Shown piece by piece: positions 34,823-43,468 of a stretch of DNA of 49,894 nt. The position numbers were made by a program, and so were the translations under genes. The notes under the pieces were generated by a model. That model worked only from the letters and a program-made list of their open reading frames with translations. It was not told where the DNA came from and made no database searches. Positions within the stretch are counted from its first letter, which is position 1; each line of letters opens with the position of its first letter. The stretch is taken from assembly GCA_902491895.1 (NCBI GenBank), contig CABUJH010000009.1, forward strand, positions 1-49,894. Reading direction: 5' to 3'. The stretch comes from an uncultured Collinsella sp. GTDB taxonomy: Bacteria; Actinomycetota; Coriobacteriia; Coriobacteriales; Coriobacteriaceae.

Positions 34823-35893
34823 CTATCGACAAACCAAATGGATCTTACTCGCATCGAAGTGCATGCGCAGCGTCTCGCCTGCTTGCGGCAGCTCGTCGAC
34901 AGGCACGCCCACCTTGTTGACCTTCCACTGCAGACGTGTGGGCGCATCGACGCGCGGCACGTCCAGCAGCACCAGCCGCTCAAAGCGCGAATCGCTCACA
35001 CGGGCCACGTGCAAATCATAGCTGTTGCGGCCCCGCTCCGCGCGATTGTCAACATGGAAGTAGCTTGCGCGAATGCCCAGGTACGCTGCATTATCGGGAA
35101 CCTCACGGCCCACGTTAAAGGTCATGCCCCAGTCGAGGGCCTCAACTTCTTCGTCGCCGATCTTGCGCGCCCGGCTTGTGTTCTTGCAGCCCGTCAGGCG
35201 CAGTGCCGCCAGCGTCTGCGGACGGCGGACCACGTCCTCGACGGAGCCGATCTCCTCCACATGCCCGTCGTGCATCACGCAGATGCGCTGGCACAGGCGG
35301 CACGCTTCGTCGATGTCGTGGCTCACGTAGAGCACGGTGCGGTTGCACACATCGAACAGGTCGAGCATGTTCTGCTCGAGTGCGCTCTTAAGATAGGAAT
35401 CGAGAGCGCTCATGGGCTCGTCGAACATAAAGATACCCGGATGCGCCGCCACCATGCGGGCAAGCGCCACGCGTTGCTGCTGACCGCCCGAGAGGCGAGC
35501 GGGATAGCGGTCGGCAAAATCGGCTAGACCGAAAATGCCCAGATAGCGCTCGGCGAGCTTTTTGCGCGCGGCGGCGTCGCCAGCATCCTTTACACCGGCG
35601 CATACGTTATCGGCCACCGTCATGTTGGGAAACAGCTGATAGTTTTGGAACAACAGGGCGCATTTTCGCTCCTGGGGTGACAGGTTGATGCCAGCCGCCG
35701 AGTCAAAAAAGGTCACGCCGTTGACGACGATCTTGCCCTCGTCGGGCGTCTCCACGCCGGCGATGCAGCGCAGCGTACAGCTCTTGCCGCAACCCGAGGC
35801 GCCCAGCAGCGCCACGCGCTCCTCGCCGGCCTCAAGCTGCATATCGAGCACAAACCCGGGATAACGTTTCTTGATATCCAAAACGAGCGACAT
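34823..35893 (-). CDS. modC: Molybdate ABC transporter ATPase ModC
   Basis: ModC drives molybdate import by ATP hydrolysis. The 356-residue protein has Walker A GASGCGKSCT, Q-loop FQNYQLFP, signature LSGGQQQRVALAR, Walker B GIFMFDEPMSALD and switch VSHDIDEACRL. The C-terminal region is the usual regulatory extension of molybdate-type ATPases, though its ligand residues are not clear. It follows modB by three bases and has ribosome site GGGAGG. The transporter supplies Mo for the formate dehydrogenase and the orphan oxidoreductase. Confidence 0.92.
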   Translation of the reverse strand: MSLVLDIKKRYPGFVLDMQLEAGEERVALLGASGCGKSCTLRCIAGVETPDEGKIVVNGVTFFDSAAGINLSPQERKCALLFQNYQLFPNMTVADNVCAGVKDAGDAAARKKLAERYLGIFGLADFADRYPARLSGGQQQRVALARMVAAHPGIFMFDEPMSALDSYLKSALEQNMLDLFDVCNRTVLYVSHDIDEACRLCQRICVMHDGHVEEIGSVEDVVRRPQTLAALRLTGCKNTSRARKIGDEEVEALDWGMTFNVGREVPDNAAYLGIRASYFHVDNRAERGRNSYDLHVARVSDSRFERLVLLDVPRVDAPTRLQWKVNKVGVPVDELPQAGETLRMHFDASKIHLVCR

Positions 35894-35896
35894 AGC

Positions 35897-37339
35897 TTAT
35901 CGACCTCCCTGCGGTGCCGCGTCATCGCGCATGAGCTCGGCCAGCGCCTCGCGATCGATACGCAGCGCATCGCCGCCGACAGGGTCGAGCGAATCGGTCA
36001 GGCCGCCCAGCTGCTTGACCTGCTTGCGCTCCGCACGGGAAAGGCCCCGCTCGCGGTACTCTTGCGAATGCGCCGTGTACATATTGATGAACAGAATGAC
36101 CAGGAAACTGAACGCGATTACGACAACGACCCAAAAGAGGGCCACCGACGTATTGCCGCCCATCCACTCAAAATAGATGGCGATGGGAATGGTCTGCGTA
36201 ATGCCGGCGTAGTTGCCCGCAAAAAACAGGGTGCAGCCAAACTCGCCCATCGCACGGGCAAAGGCGAGCACCGTGCCAGCGGCAATCGAGGGCCAGCCGA
36301 GCGGCATCATAAGCCTGGTAAAGATGCGGCGCTCGGACCATCCCAGGGTTCGCGCCGCATCGAGCATCTGCGTGTCGAGGCTCTCGAAGGCTCCGAGCGC
36401 CGTGCGGTAGACGAGCGGGAACGACACCACCACGGCAGAGATCACCGCCGCCGGCCAGGTAAAGACAACCGAGATACCGTGCGCGATGAGCCACTGGCCC
36501 ACCCCGGTCGAGCGGCCAAACAGCATAAGGAGCAGAAAGCCGCAGACCGTGGGCGGCAGCACCATAGGAATCGTAAAGACCGAATCGAGCAGGCCCTTGA
36601 TGCGACTCGTCGTACCCATGGTCTTCCATGCGGCAAACAGGCCCAGCGCAAAGGAGATCAGCAGGGCAAGGCCGCTCGTTTTAATGGACACCCAAAGCGG
36701 GCGATAGTCGATGTCGCCCAAAAAGGAGGCCAGAGAGGTCAACGGCCCCTGCTCATCCCGCAACACGACGGACGATGCTTCTACCATTTGAGCGCTATCA
36801 AGCCAACGCGCGCCGCCCTTGGCATCACCCGAGGCTGATGCAATCACCACATAGCGGTCCCCATCCGCACCGCGCTCGTCAAAGCCATAGGTATACCCGC
36901 CGGCATCAAACGTTGTTTCCGCCGTGACATACCAAGGAAGATCCACGTCCCCTAGCTGCGCACCTCCCATGCAGTTTGCGCTGTCGAGCTTACAGACGAG
37001 GGCCTTGAGACCCGATACGCACTCGTTATCCTGCGGATCCAATCCATACTTCTCGACCGCCTTGGGCGATATCCACACCACAACGCGATCGGCAGCAGGT
37101 GCCACTACAAGGTCCACGTCCTCGTCAACGGGAAACCGGTAGCCCTCAGGCTGGCCCTCCATGGCACGAGCGGTCCCCCTGGCCAACCGCTCAAAACCCT
37201 CGATCCCATAGGAAAGCCCATGAGCGGTCGCAGCAACCTGGACCCCGTCCTCAGTGTCCCCAGCAAACGCAAATCCTGGCACCCAGCAAAGCGCGAAGGT
37301 CAAAGCACAGGCGACAAGCATGCGGACTCTATTAAGCAC
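35897..37339 (-). CDS. modB: Molybdate permease ModB with large N-terminal extracytoplasmic domain
   Basis: ModB forms the membrane channel of the molybdate transporter. Typical proteins have about 225 residues, but this one has about 480. The extra part begins with a signal-like helix (LVACALTFALCWVPGFAFA), followed by about 185 residues of soluble sequence containing cysteines in NECVSGLKALVCKLDSANC and segments such as DVDLVVAPAADRVVVWISP. The permease then starts at YRPLWVSIKTSGLALL and contains the ATPase-contact loop near RTLGWSERRIFTRLMMP. GTG at 37339 is preferred because GGAG lies six bases upstream. The soluble domain resembles no family I can name. Confidence 0.85.
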   Translation of the reverse strand: MLNRVRMLVACALTFALCWVPGFAFAGDTEDGVQVAATAHGLSYGIEGFERLARGTARAMEGQPEGYRFPVDEDVDLVVAPAADRVVVWISPKAVEKYGLDPQDNECVSGLKALVCKLDSANCMGGAQLGDVDLPWYVTAETTFDAGGYTYGFDERGADGDRYVVIASASGDAKGGARWLDSAQMVEASSVVLRDEQGPLTSLASFLGDIDYRPLWVSIKTSGLALLISFALGLFAAWKTMGTTSRIKGLLDSVFTIPMVLPPTVCGFLLLMLFGRSTGVGQWLIAHGISVVFTWPAAVISAVVVSFPLVYRTALGAFESLDTQMLDAARTLGWSERRIFTRLMMPLGWPSIAAGTVLAFARAMGEFGCTLFFAGNYAGITQTIPIAIYFEWMGGNTSVALFWVVVVIAFSFLVILFINMYTAHSQEYRERGLSRAERKQVKQLGGLTDSLDPVGGDALRIDREALAELMRDDAAPQGGR

Positions 37340-37407
37340 GAAAAGCTCCAAGCGAATACAAGGACGGAGTGAAACATAAAACGATGGAATTATCGCGCCA
37401 AGCCGCT

Positions 37408-38280
37408 CTACGCGGAAAGCTCAAAGCCGTACTTGGCCCAAATCTTCTGGGCTTTCTTGTTGGTCAGGCAGAAGTCGATGAACGCCTTGGCCTCGTCGGC
37501 GTGCTCGGAGCTCTCGGCAACGGCACCCGGATACACGATGGGCTTGTGCGAATCCTCGGGACACACGAAGGCCTCCTCGATGCCGTCGTAGCGGAAGATA
37601 TCGGAGCTGTAGACAAAACCGGCCACGCAGTCGCCCGTAGAGACGTAGGCGGCAGCGGTGCCGACCTTATCGGCCAGGGCCACCTTGTCGGCGAGTTCGG
37701 GCGCATACTCGCCGTCGTCACCCTCGGTGCCGGTGTAGAGGCCCACGGAGGCCAGGGCCTGGTTGGCATACTTGCCAGCGGGAACAGTCTTAGCGTCGCC
37801 AATGGCGATCTTGCCGTCCAGATTCGCGACGTCGGCGATGGCCTCGACCTTGGTGTCGGAGCCCTCGGCGCGAATGATCACGAGGTCGTTGACGAACATG
37901 TCCTCACGCGTATCGACGTCGACGAGCTCGGCGGTCTCAGCGTCATCCATGGTGCCCTTGGAAGCGGTGATGAGCACGTCGACGGCGGCACCGGCGCGCA
38001 TCTGCTCGACAAGGTCGCCGGAGGCCTTAAACTGCGTGTCGGCAAAGGTGGTGCCGGTCTGCTCGGTATAGAGTTCCTGGACCTCGGGGAGCGCCTTCTC
38101 GAGCGAGTTGGCGGCAAAGACCTGCAGCTCGACAGCTTTCTTGGAAGATGCCTTAGCAGAACCGGCATCGGATCCGGCCGGCTCGGACGTCTTGCCGCCC
38201 GAGCAGCCGGCAAGACCAAGGCCGGCAGCGACGGCAGCAGAGAGCGAGACGAATCCGCGGCGAGAAACCATATCGAACAT
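37408..38280 (-). CDS. modA: Molybdate-binding lipoprotein ModA
   Basis: ModA binds molybdate or tungstate outside the membrane and hands it to ModB. The 290-residue protein begins with a twin-arginine-like SRRGFVSL and a lipobox LAGC, so it is probably an exported lipoprotein. The mature part has the family start LQVFAANSLEKALPEV and GDAKTVPAGKYANQAL, which carries oxyanion-binding residues, then WAKYGFEL at the end. The ATG at 38280 follows AAAGGG by six bases. It is the first gene of the mod operon; a likely promoter and operator region lies at 38320-38393. Confidence 0.94.
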   Translation of the reverse strand: MFDMVSRRGFVSLSAAVAAGLGLAGCSGGKTSEPAGSDAGSAKASSKKAVELQVFAANSLEKALPEVQELYTEQTGTTFADTQFKASGDLVEQMRAGAAVDVLITASKGTMDDAETAELVDVDTREDMFVNDLVIIRAEGSDTKVEAIADVANLDGKIAIGDAKTVPAGKYANQALASVGLYTGTEGDDGEYAPELADKVALADKVGTAAAYVSTGDCVAGFVYSSDIFRYDGIEEAFVCPEDSHKPIVYPGAVAESSEHADEAKAFIDFCLTNKKAQKIWAKYGFELSA

Positions 38281-38326
38281 GTTCAACCCTTTCGAACGCT
38301 ATGCCCGGGCACCCCGCCGCAGGCTT

Positions 38327-38393
38327 TAATCTGCAATCAGATTATACTTCCGTGCGAATAATGGTAGTGAGAAATTATTCTCGCTAGAGAATA
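38327..38393 (-). promoter_or_regulatory. modA promoter with overlapping dyads
   Basis: A perfect TATAAT (38346-38341, minus strand) is overlapped by the dyad TAATCTG-CAAT-CAGATTA at 38327-38344. A second perfect dyad, TATTCTC-GCTA-GAGAATA, lies 30 bases upstream at 38376-38393. The -35 box is poor. The layout fits a regulated promoter, possibly repressed by molybdate, but the dyads do not match the E. coli ModE site. Confidence 0.55.
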
Positions 38394-38431
38394 TAGTTTC
38401 GAGGTACCGTACCCCTCGGCGTCGCTTCGGC

Positions 38432-38470
38432 GGAAAACAAAGGCGGAGCGACCGATAAGGTCGCCCCGCC
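38432..38470 (-). terminator. Rho-independent terminator after moaB
   Basis: GGCGGAGCGACC (38442-38453) pairs with GGTCGCCCCGCC (38459-38470) with one mismatch. On the minus strand TTTGTTTTCC follows. It ends the moeA-moaB unit before the modA promoter. Confidence 0.88.
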
Positions 38471-38483
38471 GCAGGTAAACCGC

Positions 38484-38963
38484 TTAGTTGGTATGTCCGC
38501 CGCCCGCTGTCATCTGAGCCGCATGCTCCAGCTGGTCTGCTATGGCCTCCCAGCTTTCGCGGGCGGCCTTCGTAGAACCGGGAAAGTTTACGACAAGTGT
38601 ATGACCTCGTTGCATGCAAATAGCGCGCGAGAGCATGGCGCGGCGCGTCTTGGTCATCGAGTACGCGCGAATCGCCTCTGCAATACCCGGCACATCGCGG
38701 TCGCAGACGGCACGCGTCGCCTCGGGCGTCACATCGTGCATCGAAAGCCCCGTGCCGCCGCAGGTGAGCACGACATTGGCGTGGCACTCATCGGCGGCTT
38801 CCACAATGGCATCACCAATCTCGCTGACGTCGTCGCGCACGACCACATGTGAGGCGACCGTCCAGCCCTGCGCTTCGATAAGCTCCTCGAGTGCGGCTCC
38901 GGCCTCGTCCTGCGCAAGATCGCGCGTGTCCGAGCACGTCACAATCGAAATCTTCAACTCCAT
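38484..38963 (-). CDS. moaB: Molybdopterin adenylyltransferase MoaB/MogA family
   Basis: Members of this family adenylylate molybdopterin before molybdenum insertion. The 159-residue protein carries the signature LTCGGTGLSMHDVTPEAT with the GGTG loop and FPGSTKAARESWEAI at the end. The ATG at 38963 follows AGGAGG; the longer reading overlaps moeA and is rejected. It follows moeA by ten bases, the usual partner order. Whether it acts as MogA or is a MoaB cannot be told from sequence alone. Confidence 0.9.
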   Translation of the reverse strand: MELKISIVTCSDTRDLAQDEAGAALEELIEAQGWTVASHVVVRDDVSEIGDAIVEAADECHANVVLTCGGTGLSMHDVTPEATRAVCDRDVPGIAEAIRAYSMTKTRRAMLSRAICMQRGHTLVVNFPGSTKAARESWEAIADQLEHAAQMTAGGGHTN

Positions 38964-38973
38964 AGCGATCCTC

Positions 38974-40236
38974 CTATAGCACCGTTCCCTCAGGCAGGTC
39001 GACACGCACGACGTCCACGACATCTCCCGCCTTGAGCTCGCACGGTCCTTCGTCAATACGCAGCAGGCAGTTGGCCCGCTGCATCGTGCCGAGCAGCGCC
39101 GAATTCTGCGTCTTGGCCTCGGTCACCAACAGCTCACCGGTCTCGGGGTCGCGCAAAACCGTGGCGCGATCGAAGAAGCGTCGGTCCTGGCGCTTTTTCA
39201 CACCGTGCGTGAGCGTCGCCTGCTGCACGGGACGCGCGCCCTCGGCAAAGCCGCGCATCTTACGAATCGCCGGGCGGGCGAGCATCTCGAAGCCCACATA
39301 CGCCGCGGCCGGATTGCCTGAAAGCCCCAGGTAAGGCTTACCCCCGAGCAAGCCAAACGTAATGGCCTTGCCGGGACGCATCGAGATCCGATCGAACAGA
39401 ACCTCGCCCTCGCGCTTGACCAGCGCCGTCACATAGTCGTAATCGCCCGCCGAGGCGCCACCGCTCGTAATGACAAAATCGCACTCCTGCACGGCACGAT
39501 GTACGAGCTCGGCAATCGCCTGTTCATCATCGGGAGCGATGCCGTAGAACACGGGCTCGGCTCCTGCTTCGAGCGCCTCGGCCATCAGCGCCGAGGAGTT
39601 GGAATCGCGAATCTGACCGCGTGCCGGTACCCTACTCGGTGCGACCAGTTCCGTGCCCAGCGAGATGATGCCCACGCGCGGGGCAGCGTGCACCTTCACG
39701 CTCGCGTATCCGGCGCTTGCCAGCAAGCCGGCGCCGGCCGGAGCCACGACCTCGCCGGCGTGCATCACAACATCGCCGGCATGGGCCTCCTCGGCAGCCG
39801 AGCGAACGTTCTCCCCTACCTTGGCAGGCGCCGAGAAGCGAACGGGCGAGCCCTCGTTGCCATCGCCATCGAGTACGTCGACGATCTCGTACTTCACCAC
39901 GACATCGGCACCTTCGGGTACTGGCGCGCCTGTCATAATGCGGACCGTCTCGCCCGCGCCGACCACGCCCTCAAAGACATGGCCCGCTGCCTCATGTCCT
40001 ACGACGGAGAGCGTCACCGGAGTGTCACCGGTGGCCGCAGCAAGATCGGCTGCGCGCACGGCATATCCGTCCATAGCGCTGTTGTCAAACGGCGAAATGT
40101 CGATATCGGCCACAGCATCCTCGGCCAAGGGAAAACCAGCCGCCTGCCACACGGGAATCTCGACGAGATTGGTCGGAGCAACATGCGACAGAACAATCGA
40201 CTGCGCGTCCTCCAGCGGAATGAGTTTCTCTGCCAT
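38974..40236 (-). CDS. moeA: Molybdopterin molybdenumtransferase MoeA
   Basis: MoeA inserts molybdate into adenylylated molybdopterin. The 420-residue protein has DNSAMDGYAVRAAD near the N terminus, RIMTGAPVPEGADVVV in the second domain, VITSGGASAGDYDYV in the MogA-like domain and GLSGNPAAAYVGFEML. The C-terminal domain ends in VDVVRVDLPEG. The ATG at 40236 has AAGAGG five bases upstream. It begins a two-gene unit with moaB, opposite in direction to the CLC gene. Confidence 0.95.
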   Translation of the reverse strand: MAEKLIPLEDAQSIVLSHVAPTNLVEIPVWQAAGFPLAEDAVADIDISPFDNSAMDGYAVRAADLAAATGDTPVTLSVVGHEAAGHVFEGVVGAGETVRIMTGAPVPEGADVVVKYEIVDVLDGDGNEGSPVRFSAPAKVGENVRSAAEEAHAGDVVMHAGEVVAPAGAGLLASAGYASVKVHAAPRVGIISLGTELVAPSRVPARGQIRDSNSSALMAEALEAGAEPVFYGIAPDDEQAIAELVHRAVQECDFVITSGGASAGDYDYVTALVKREGEVLFDRISMRPGKAITFGLLGGKPYLGLSGNPAAAYVGFEMLARPAIRKMRGFAEGARPVQQATLTHGVKKRQDRRFFDRATVLRDPETGELLVTEAKTQNSALLGTMQRANCLLRIDEGPCELKAGDVVDVVRVDLPEGTVL

Positions 40237-40446
40237 ATGCACCTCTTAATGCCACGGCGCACAACAGGAGCGCCGATTCTTTATGCTTGTCTCAGTATAA
40301 TCCCCCGATGCACGACCGCGACTCGGCCTGCACCCGCAAATACACCTGTCGGTTGCAGGCCGCGAAACAGAATGGAAACCAACCCACCGGCTCGTCGCGT
40401 TTACCACGTTTTATAATGCTTGCGTTGCAACCTAAAAGAGGAACGT

Positions 40447-41868
40447 ATGGCTCATAACGACAAACCCGAAAGCGCAAACGAAGCGCAGGATCATCCCCAG
40501 CCGCTCGACGATGGCGGTTTTTTCTCCCTGAACGACGTCATCATGGCAGGCAGGCATCAGCTCACCCGCTCCGAGCATCTCTTGGCTGTCGACACGCGCC
40601 GCAACGTCCGCAACCTATTCGCGAGCGCCAAGTTGCTCATACTTGTCGTCATCGTCTCTCTCGCCATGGGCGTTGCCGCTTGGGCGTTTTTGGCCTCGCT
40701 GAATATCGCGACCGATTATCGTGAGCACCATGCGTGGATTTACGCGCTGCTTCCCGTTGTGGGCGTTGCCACCACATGGGTGTACAAAAACCACGGTCTC
40801 GCCGCCAAGCGTGGCAACAACCTGGTCATTGACTCCGCCCTGGGCACACGCCTCATCCATATGCGCATGGCCGTCCTCACCTTCGTCTGCTCCACGCTCA
40901 CGCACCTAACGGGCGGGTCGGCCGGTCGCGAGGGAGCCGCGGTGCAGATTGGCGGCACTATCGCCAGCAACATCTCGAGCCTCGCCCACCTCGAAAAGCA
41001 TGACCACCACGACCTCATGCTCGCCGGCATCTCGTCGGCCTTTGGCGCCGTATTCGGTTCGCCCCTTGCCGGAGCTTTCTTTGGCATGGAGATGTGCTTT
41101 ATCGGCAAGATCGACTACACCGCGGGCATCTACTGCCTGGTCGCCTCGTTTACCGGCTACTTTACGTCGCTTGCCTTGGGAACCGAGTACGAGGCGAATG
41201 TCATCACCAGCGTTCCCAACATGACACCACGGACGGTTGTCATCGTTGTTATCAGCGCCATTATCTTCGGTTTGACGGCACGCCTCTTTGCCTGGTCGGT
41301 TCGAACCGTCAAGAGCCTGTACGGTCGCTTTATCACCAACTACCTTACTCGCGCACTCGTGGGCGCGCTCGTGGTTTTGGCCGCCTATGCCCTTCTCGAC
41401 GCCTGGGACTATGCCGGCCTTGCCACCTGGCTCTCGGGCGCCGGGTTCGCCGGTACCACGACCCTGGCGGACGCAGCCATCAAGCTCGTGGTGACGGCGC
41501 TCACTCTGGGCGCCGGCTTCCAAGGCGGCGAGGTCACACCCCTGTTTGGCATCGGTGCGGCGCTCGGCGGCTGGATCGGTTGCCTCGTCGGAATCGACCC
41601 CAGCTTTCTGGCGGCTCTCGGCATGCTCGGCGTGTTCTGCGCCGGCCTCAACGTGCCCATCACCACCTGCATGATGGCCATCGACCTGTTCCACGGCACG
41701 GCAGCCGGCTTCTTCGTGATCGTGGCGTTTATCAGCTATCTCGTCGGCGGCCACCGCGGCGTATATCCCGCGCAGCGCATTGTCTCGCCTAAACGCCGTT
41801 CGCTTATTGTGGATGAGGGCGGTACGGTAGCGGATGCTATCGAGCGCCACAACGACCTGATAGAGTAG
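40447..41868 (+). CDS. CLC-family anion channel or antiporter
   Basis: The 473-residue membrane protein has the CLC signature GGSAGREGAAVQIGG, whose glutamate is the gating residue, and the second conserved segment GAGFQGGEVTPLFGIG. The usual GSGIP motif is not present; the equivalent place reads KRGNNLVIDSA. Such a change is known in CLC proteins with other anion preference, including fluoride exporters, so fluoride is a possible substrate. The C terminus has no CBS domains. ATG at 40447 follows AGAGGA. The adjacent lipid kinase gene starts 87 bases downstream. Confidence 0.85.
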   Translation: MAHNDKPESANEAQDHPQPLDDGGFFSLNDVIMAGRHQLTRSEHLLAVDTRRNVRNLFASAKLLILVVIVSLAMGVAAWAFLASLNIATDYREHHAWIYALLPVVGVATTWVYKNHGLAAKRGNNLVIDSALGTRLIHMRMAVLTFVCSTLTHLTGGSAGREGAAVQIGGTIASNISSLAHLEKHDHHDLMLAGISSAFGAVFGSPLAGAFFGMEMCFIGKIDYTAGIYCLVASFTGYFTSLALGTEYEANVITSVPNMTPRTVVIVVISAIIFGLTARLFAWSVRTVKSLYGRFITNYLTRALVGALVVLAAYALLDAWDYAGLATWLSGAGFAGTTTLADAAIKLVVTALTLGAGFQGGEVTPLFGIGAALGGWIGCLVGIDPSFLAALGMLGVFCAGLNVPITTCMMAIDLFHGTAAGFFVIVAFISYLVGGHRGVYPAQRIVSPKRRSLIVDEGGTVADAIERHNDLIE

Positions 41869-41955
41869 ACGTTAGTATTCGCCGTGCAGCCACAATCGGG
41901 GGCAATTCGACCTGAGCGCGACCGCACCGTCACGTCATACGCCAGGAGTCGCTCC

Positions 41956-42918
41956 ATGCACGCAACTGATTTTGGTCGCACGCTCATAATCGCCAACCCT
42001 GCCGCCCAGTCGGGTGCGGCGCGCGAGGTCGCTGAGCGCCTGCAGCGCTTTTTGGACATGACCGCGCGCTCATCCCAGTTTGACCTGGTGCTGACTGAGC
42101 GCATGGGACATGCCAAGGAGCTTGCCGCGCAGGCTCAGGGCTATCGCACCGTTATCGCCCTTGGCGGCGACGGCGTGATCCACGAGGTCGCCAATGGACT
42201 CATGAAGCAGGATGAGGCGGTCCGTCCCGCCCTTGCCGTCCTACCCGTAGGCTCCGGCAACGATTTTGCCCAGACCCTCGGTATCGACGATTTCTCCGGC
42301 AAGGATTTTGGCGCGCTGCTCACCTGCGAGCTGCAGCGCCAGGATATCGGACGCATTCGCTCATGGAACCCCGCAAACGGCAGCGGCGAGGCTACCGTTG
42401 AGTACTACGACCAAACGCTTTCGGTCGGCATCGATGCCGCCATCGGCCTGGGCACCACCGAGCTGCGCAAAAAGACGGGCCTCGCTGGCGCTCCGCTCTA
42501 CACCCTCTCGGGTCTGGAGCAGTTTGGTCTGCGCTACCGCAACTACCCCATGACAGTCAGCTTTGACGGGGCGCCCGCCGAGCGCGTAAGGGCGATCATC
42601 ATGGCGATTCAGCTGGGCCCCACGTATGGCTCGGGCTATCGCATCTGCCCCGATGCCGACCCCTGCGACGGCATGCTCGACGTCTGCTACGCATGCGGCC
42701 CCGTCCCTCGCGCGATTGCCCTGCCTATGTTTCTTTCGGCCAAGGACGGCCACCATACCAAGCTGCCGCCGGTTCGCATGCGCCGCTGCCGCCATGCCGA
42801 GTTCACGTTCGAGGAGCCCGACTACCCCATCCAAGCCGACGGCGAGTCCGTTGTCGCCTCGCGCATCGAGGTCGACGTCCTCGGCGGCGCCCTCCACGTC
42901 TGGCACCCCACCCACTAG
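41956..42918 (+). CDS. Diacylglycerol kinase-family lipid kinase (YegS/DagK-like)
   Basis: The 320-residue protein shows the DAGK catalytic start TLIIANPAAQSG, the nucleotide loop VIALGGDGVIHEVANGL and PVGSGNDFAQTLG. It should phosphorylate diacylglycerol or a related lipid at the membrane and recycle it to phosphatidate, but sphingolipid-like or other substrates cannot be excluded. The ATG at 41956 follows AGGAG. The gene ends eight bases before a family A palindrome that stands between it and the convergent release-factor-like gene. Confidence 0.88.
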   Translation: MHATDFGRTLIIANPAAQSGAAREVAERLQRFLDMTARSSQFDLVLTERMGHAKELAAQAQGYRTVIALGGDGVIHEVANGLMKQDEAVRPALAVLPVGSGNDFAQTLGIDDFSGKDFGALLTCELQRQDIGRIRSWNPANGSGEATVEYYDQTLSVGIDAAIGLGTTELRKKTGLAGAPLYTLSGLEQFGLRYRNYPMTVSFDGAPAERVRAIIMAIQLGPTYGSGYRICPDADPCDGMLDVCYACGPVPRAIALPMFLSAKDGHHTKLPPVRMRRCRHAEFTFEEPDYPIQADGESVVASRIEVDVLGGALHVWHPTH

Positions 42919-42925
42919 CCATCCC

Positions 42926-42996
42926 TAAGTTGCGGTGAAATAGGGACTGTTTATGCAGGTAAAGCCGGAAAACAATCCCTATTTCACCGCAACTTA
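42926..42996. repeat. Palindromic repeat family A, copy 3
   Basis: The 21-base arms starting TAAGTTGCGGTGAAATAG are exact complements (42926-42946 and 42976-42996), followed inwards by one mismatch and TGTT/AACA. The outer 17 bases equal copies 1 and 2, but the inner part (GGGACTG) differs. It lies between convergent genes and could serve as a two-way terminator. Confidence 0.9.
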
Positions 42997-43004
42997 CGAG
43001 GAGG

Positions 43005-43385
43005 CTATTCGTCGCTGCCCGGCTTGCGTCGGTTGGCCTTTTTAATGGCGTTGAAGTGTTTGTCGTTGAGCCTGCGCTGGCGAGAGCGCTGAGGCACCTT
43101 GGTCTTTACGCGTCGGCGCGGCGGACGTCCACGACGCTCAAGCTCAGCGCGCAGCTTACGCAGGCAGCTGCTACGGTTTTGGAACTGACTGCGGCTCTCG
43201 CGCGCCGTCACGGTAATCCCCGAAGGGATATGCTTCATGCGCACCGCTGAGTCCGTCGTGTTCACGCCCTGCCCACCCGGGCCCGTCGCGCGAAACACCT
43301 GCACCTCGCAATCGCGCGCCAACTCCTCGACCGACATCTCGGCATAGTGCGCATACTCGCGCCACCCCATCTTGTTCTCATCCAT
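43005..43385 (-). CDS. Release-factor-like peptidyl-tRNA hydrolase (ArfB-type)
   Basis: The 126-residue protein contains the catalytic GGQ motif in RATGPGGQGVNTTDSAVR and a basic C-terminal tail rich in Arg and Lys. It lacks the codon-recognition domains of full release factors. It therefore probably frees stalled ribosomes by hydrolysing peptidyl-tRNA, as ArfB does. The ATG at 43385 follows GGGGAGG; the longer reading would run through the family B palindrome. It is opposite in direction to the lipid kinase. Confidence 0.88.
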   Translation of the reverse strand: MDENKMGWREYAHYAEMSVEELARDCEVQVFRATGPGGQGVNTTDSAVRMKHIPSGITVTARESRSQFQNRSSCLRKLRAELERRGRPPRRRVKTKVPQRSRQRRLNDKHFNAIKKANRRKPGSDE

Positions 43386-43410
43386 ATCAACACCTCCCCT
43401 CATACAAAAA

Positions 43411-43441
43411 ATGTGACAAAGGGACAGTCCCTTTGTCACAT
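43411..43441. repeat. Palindromic repeat family B, copy 2 (perfect)
   Basis: ATGTGACAAAGGGAC and GTCCCTTTGTCACAT are perfect complements around a central A (31 bases). The copy at 33188-33218 differs by one base. It lies between xpt and the release-factor-like gene. Confidence 0.92.
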
Positions 43442-43468
43442 CGCATACCAATCGCTTGTGTCGCGCGC

